This document shows, one piece after another, positions 61,077-64,000 of a stretch of DNA of 64,000 bases. Positions within the stretch are counted from its first letter, which is position 1; each line of letters starts with the position of its first letter. Source of the DNA: Haemonchus contortus (lineage: Eukaryota; Nematoda; Chromadorea; Rhabditida; Trichostrongylidae); NCBI GenBank assembly GCA_000469685.2, contig LS997564.1, positions 30,963,343 to 31,027,342 on the forward strand. The letters are read 5' to 3'. The position numbers and the translations under genes were made by a program. The notes under the pieces were generated by a model. The model made no database searches. It worked only from the letters and a program-made list of their open reading frames with translations, and had not been told where the DNA came from.

Positions 61077-63886
61077 ACCCCTCTCCCAGGACATCTAAGG
61101 ATAGTATCTCTTGCATTTTTGCTAATTTGCGGTCTCTCCCTAGGAACTCGATCCAAATTGATTTCTTGTTGAGGAAAAATGTTGATGTGTTAATGTTTTG
61201 TGAGACCTGGCTGAATTCGTCGCATGCACTTTACTCTTTGATTTCTGCTGATGATTACTGTGTTTTACGTCGCGATAGGCATAGAAAGCAAGGTGGAGGA
61301 GTACTGTTATTGGTTCGAAATATTTTCAGTTCAATTGAAGTTTTTTCTGATTCGGTTCGGGACGCTTATGAAATTTTGGCAGCTGATGTAATGACCGAGT
61401 GTAGGAGATTTAGGTTTATAGTGGTGTACCGAGCCCCTCACTGCTCTGTTATGTTCGGCGAACAGCTAGGCAATATTATTAGTGACCTATCCATGTGCGA
61501 ACACCCAACGGTGGTTGTTGGGGATTTTAACTTCCCTGAGGTGGATTGGCGTTTCGAAAATAGGGGGCAGGCCAGCACTGGGGTAGTTTTGATGGATGCA
61601 CTTTTGGCGCAAAATTTTCGACAGTATGTCTTGGAGCCCACGAGAGGTGACAGTATTCTGGATTTGGTGCTATCGAATGTTGTCGATCTAGTCAGTAATG
61701 TGGTGGTCGAACCTCCGATTGGTTGTAGCGATCACAATAGTCTATCATTTTGTATAAATAGTAGTTATGGCGAGCCTCAGTTCACTTTCTTCAGGGACTT
61801 CAAGGGCTGTGACTTTTCTAGTCTTAGTGCCTATCTGTCGTCCATTGCTTGGAGAGAGTCATTTGAGTCCACCAACTCGGTCAATGAAAAATACGAAATG
61901 TTTCTCAGTATTTTACTTCATGCCATAGATATGTTTGTTCCTGTTAAGCGGGTTTCTAATTCCAAAATCTACCTCCCTGTATATCTTCAGAATATGTTTG
62001 ACCATAGGAGTTGCTTATTCCACGCGGCCAAAAGGTCACAGTCAGCTGGCGATTGGGACAAATTTCACCGGTTCTCCCGTAAATTTGATCATCTGCTTCA
62101 CAAATACAACAAACATTTGGAAAAAAAGGTTCTTGAGAGCGGAGACAAAAACGGATTCTTCAGACTATTGAACAAAAAACTCAAATCTTATCACAAAATC
62201 CCCTTCTTGGAAAAAGACGGGGAGGTTGTAGTCTTGGATGTGGATAAGGTCAACCTCCTAGCAGACAAGTTCGGTGAGGTGTTTTCTGAGTGGGATGGTT
62301 CTTTACCAGCTTTCGACCCCTCAGTTTCTAGTCCAATGACTGACTTTCCGTGGTTCGACAGTGTCACAGTCTATGGTCTGTTGAAGCAACTGCCTAATTC
62401 TTTTTCATTGACTCCGGATTTGATTCCTGCCATGTTTGTCAGGAAACTAGCTCATATCCTTGCGGAACCTGTTGCTTATCTATTTAACCAGTCTCTTTGT
62501 TATGGTACAGTCCCTTCAAGGTGGAGGCACTCCTTTGTAACACCGTTATTGAAGAAAGAACCATCGCACTTGGCTAACAATTACAGACCTGTCAGTATCA
62601 CATCTTTTTTCTGTCGTCTATTCGAAAAAATTCTTAAAGAACATATGTTGAAGCATCTTGATACAAATGGAATTATTCCCGCGAATCAGCACGGGTTCGT
62701 CAAGGGTAGGTCCACTGAAACTAATCTCTTAGAATGTTTGAACGACTGGACTACTTATCTTGATGACAAGAAAGCTTGTGATGTGGTCTACTTTGATTTT
62801 TCCAAGGCTTTCGATAAGGTTGATCATTCTAAGTTGCTGCTTAAACTACGGCGGCTTAAGTTTCATCCAGTGGTATGCTCGTGGATAGAGAACTACTTGT
62901 TTCAGCGGACGTTTCAGGTTAGAATTAGGTCGGTATTCTCAAAGATAAAGGAGGTCAGAAGTGGGGTTCCGCAAGGAAGTGTGTTATCGCCTATTCTGTT
63001 CGCTATTTACACTGCTGAGCTGCCGGAGCTTCTAGAGGGATGTGGAGTGGTATGCAAGCAGTTTGCGGATGACATTAAAGTCTATAGGAAAGTGGATAGC
63101 ATTGAAGACATAAGCAGTATTCAAAGTTCTTTAGAGTCCATCTTGAAGTGGTCTGAGTTATGGTGTTTACCGCTCGCTCCTGAAAAGACAGTGTTTATGA
63201 GGATTGGTGGCTCTACATTGCCGAGAGCCTACAAACTCCGGGAGCATTGTCTGAATGAGGTCTCCGCTGTCAGGGATCTTGGCTTCCATTATAACAATAA
63301 GCTCAGCTTTTCTGACCATTATGAGGCTATCGTCAGGAAAGCTACTTTTCGAACCTATCAAATTTTTAAGGGCTTGACAGTAAAGGATGAAAAAGTCTTA
63401 ATTAAGGCGTATAAGACATACGTGCGGCCCATAGTGGAAAGCGGTGCATCACTATTCTGCCCTTGGAAGAAGAAAGACGTGGATTTACTGGAAAAAGTTC
63501 AGGATAATTATACGCGGAAGTTATGCATTAGGACAGGGGAGGCCGTTTTTTCAGACGTGCCTCACCCATCCTCTAGGAACCAAAAGTTTAAGCTTCATAG
63601 CCTAAAATCACGAAGGAAGGTATATGATGTCTGTATGGTATTTAAGTTATTGACAGGGATTGCGAGAGTTGATGAGTCCAGGTTCTTCACTCGAAATGTT
63701 TCAAGGACCAGAGGCAGCTCCGTGAAAATTTCATACGCAACGCCTCGAACCAACTTGAAGCTCCACAGTTTCAACTGTAGAGCAGGCTCTACATTCATAT
63801 CTTTGAAATCGCAGGTAGTACTTCTCTCCCCTGCATATATGCACTTTAAGCGACTTGTAAAGAAAGAATTACTGAGTTTTATATAG
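61073..63886 (+). CDS. LINE ORF2: APE-type endonuclease and reverse transcriptase
   Basis: ORF2 is open in the -1 frame relative to ORF1, from before the ORF1 stop to TAG at 63886; 937 codons if entered by frameshift at 61073. The endonuclease shows FANLRSLP, FCETWL (Glu), VVYRAP, VVGDFNFPEVDW (Asp/Asn) and CSDHNSLSF (the SDH catalytic His). The RT has VVYFDFSKAFDKVDH (motif A), GVPQGSVLSP (motif B) and KQFADDIKVY (motif C, FADD at 63062-63073), then a thumb and a C-terminal region. No RNase H is seen. No ATG occurs until DVLMFCETW, inside the endonuclease, so initiation at an AUG would destroy the conserved N-terminus. All catalytic residues appear intact. Confidence 0.95.
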   Translation, partial: LDPSPRTSKDSISCIFANLRSLPRNSIQIDFLLRKNVDVLMFCETWLNSSHALYSLISADDYCVLRRDRHRKQGGGVLLLVRNIFSSIEVFSDSVRDAYEILAADVMTECRRFRFIVVYRAPHCSVMFGEQLGNIISDLSMCEHPTVVVGDFNFPEVDWRFENRGQASTGVVLMDALLAQNFRQYVLEPTRGDSILDLVLSNVVDLVSNVVVEPPIGCSDHNSLSFCINSSYGEPQFTFFRDFKGCDFSSLSAYLSSIAWRESFESTNSVNEKYEMFLSILLHAIDMFVPVKRVSNSKIYLPVYLQNMFDHRSCLFHAAKRSQSAGDWDKFHRFSRKFDHLLHKYNKHLEKKVLESGDKNGFFRLLNKKLKSYHKIPFLEKDGEVVVLDVDKVNLLADKFGEVFSEWDGSLPAFDPSVSSPMTDFPWFDSVTVYGLLKQLPNSFSLTPDLIPAMFVRKLAHILAEPVAYLFNQSLCYGTVPSRWRHSFVTPLLKKEPSHLANNYRPVSITSFFCRLFEKILKEHMLKHLDTNGIIPANQHGFVKGRSTETNLLECLNDWTTYLDDKKACDVVYFDFSKAFDKVDHSKLLLKLRRLKFHPVVCSWIENYLFQRTFQVRIRSVFSKIKEVRSGVPQGSVLSPILFAIYTAELPELLEGCGVVCKQFADDIKVYRKVDSIEDISSIQSSLESILKWSELWCLPLAPEKTVFMRIGGSTLPRAYKLREHCLNEVSAVRDLGFHYNNKLSFSDHYEAIVRKATFRTYQIFKGLTVKDEKVLIKAYKTYVRPIVESGASLFCPWKKKDVDLLEKVQDNYTRKLCIRTGEAVFSDVPHPSSRNQKFKLHSLKSRRKVYDVCMVFKLLTGIARVDESRFFTRNVSRTRGSSVKISYATPRTNLKLHSFNCRAGSTFISLKSQVVLLSPAYMHFKRLVKKELLSFI

Positions 63887-64000
63887 TTGTATGAGGTTTT
63901 ACAGCGTGTGTTGCTTATTTCTCACGTCTACCTTATGTAGCGTATAAACAAATAAACAAATAAAGACCACACGACATTATTACCGTGACAGTACTCGACC

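Larger units (their letters stand above)
59939..63969 (+). mobile_element. CR1-type LINE (non-LTR retrotransposon), apparently intact
   Basis: The element has a GC-rich leader (about 59939-60224), ORF1, ORF2 with endonuclease and reverse transcriptase, a very short 3' UTR, and a simple AAACAAATAAACAAATAAAG tail at about 63944-63966. The RT signatures NYRPVSITS, QHGFVKGRSTETNL, GVPQGSVLSP and FADD fit the CR1/L2 group. Both reading frames are undamaged, so the copy is probably young. The exact 5' end and target duplication could not be fixed. The leader has two similar GTGGCGGGGG-containing blocks about 135 bp apart. Confidence 0.92.

Overview
The window looks like nuclear genomic DNA of a clade V parasitic nematode, most probably a hookworm-like strongylid. 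Four things point there: a hedgehog-related Hint-domain gene of the kind expanded in nematodes, short introns with TTTTCAG-type acceptors, a strong acceptor placed directly against an ATG (a spliced-leader addition site) at 48193, and abundant small DNA transposons, tRNA-derived SINEs, a Penelope-like element and a CR1-type LINE. No bacterial signals, tRNA or rRNA genes were found. Gene models were built by hand from splice sites, reading phase and family similarity. The species assignment is inference.

Layout. 148-7861 (+): sixteen exons of a hedgehog-related protein whose 5' end lies outside the window; its introns hold two oppositely oriented MULE-like MITEs, a Penelope-like element with 159-bp perfect inverted repeats, and a MITE with an 8-bp target duplication. 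9541-12481 (-): a complete eight-exon gene for mitochondrial succinate-CoA ligase alpha subunit, 318 aa. 12.5-22.2 kb: no convincing gene; palindromes, MITEs and dispersed repeats. 22.2-38.6 kb (+): phase-compatible exons of one or more unidentified genes, only partly resolved. 39834-40299 (-): the last two exons of a charged, nuclear-looking protein. 40.7-41.2 kb (+): an open stretch of uncertain status. 42889-48192 (-): a well-supported fifteen-exon model for an unidentified membrane-type protein with a tandem 11-residue (hendecad) repeat, CRAIKN in every unit. 48.2-59.9 kb: mostly non-coding, with two SINEs. 59.94-63.97 kb (+): an apparently intact CR1-like LINE with ORF1 and an endonuclease/reverse-transcriptase ORF2.

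Main points of interest. (1) ORF1 of the LINE ends in a perfectly phased slippery heptamer T TTA AAC directly before its TAG, and ORF2, which has no AUG near its start, is open in exactly the -1 frame; this suggests expression by programmed -1 frameshifting. (2) The 11-mer repeat membrane protein resembles no family I can name. (3) The Penelope-like element has lost its reverse transcriptase but kept its GIY-YIG domain between perfect inverted repeats that contain a degenerate hammerhead-ribozyme-like motif. (4) The hedgehog-related gene has accumulated at least four mobile elements in its introns while its coding exons stay intact.
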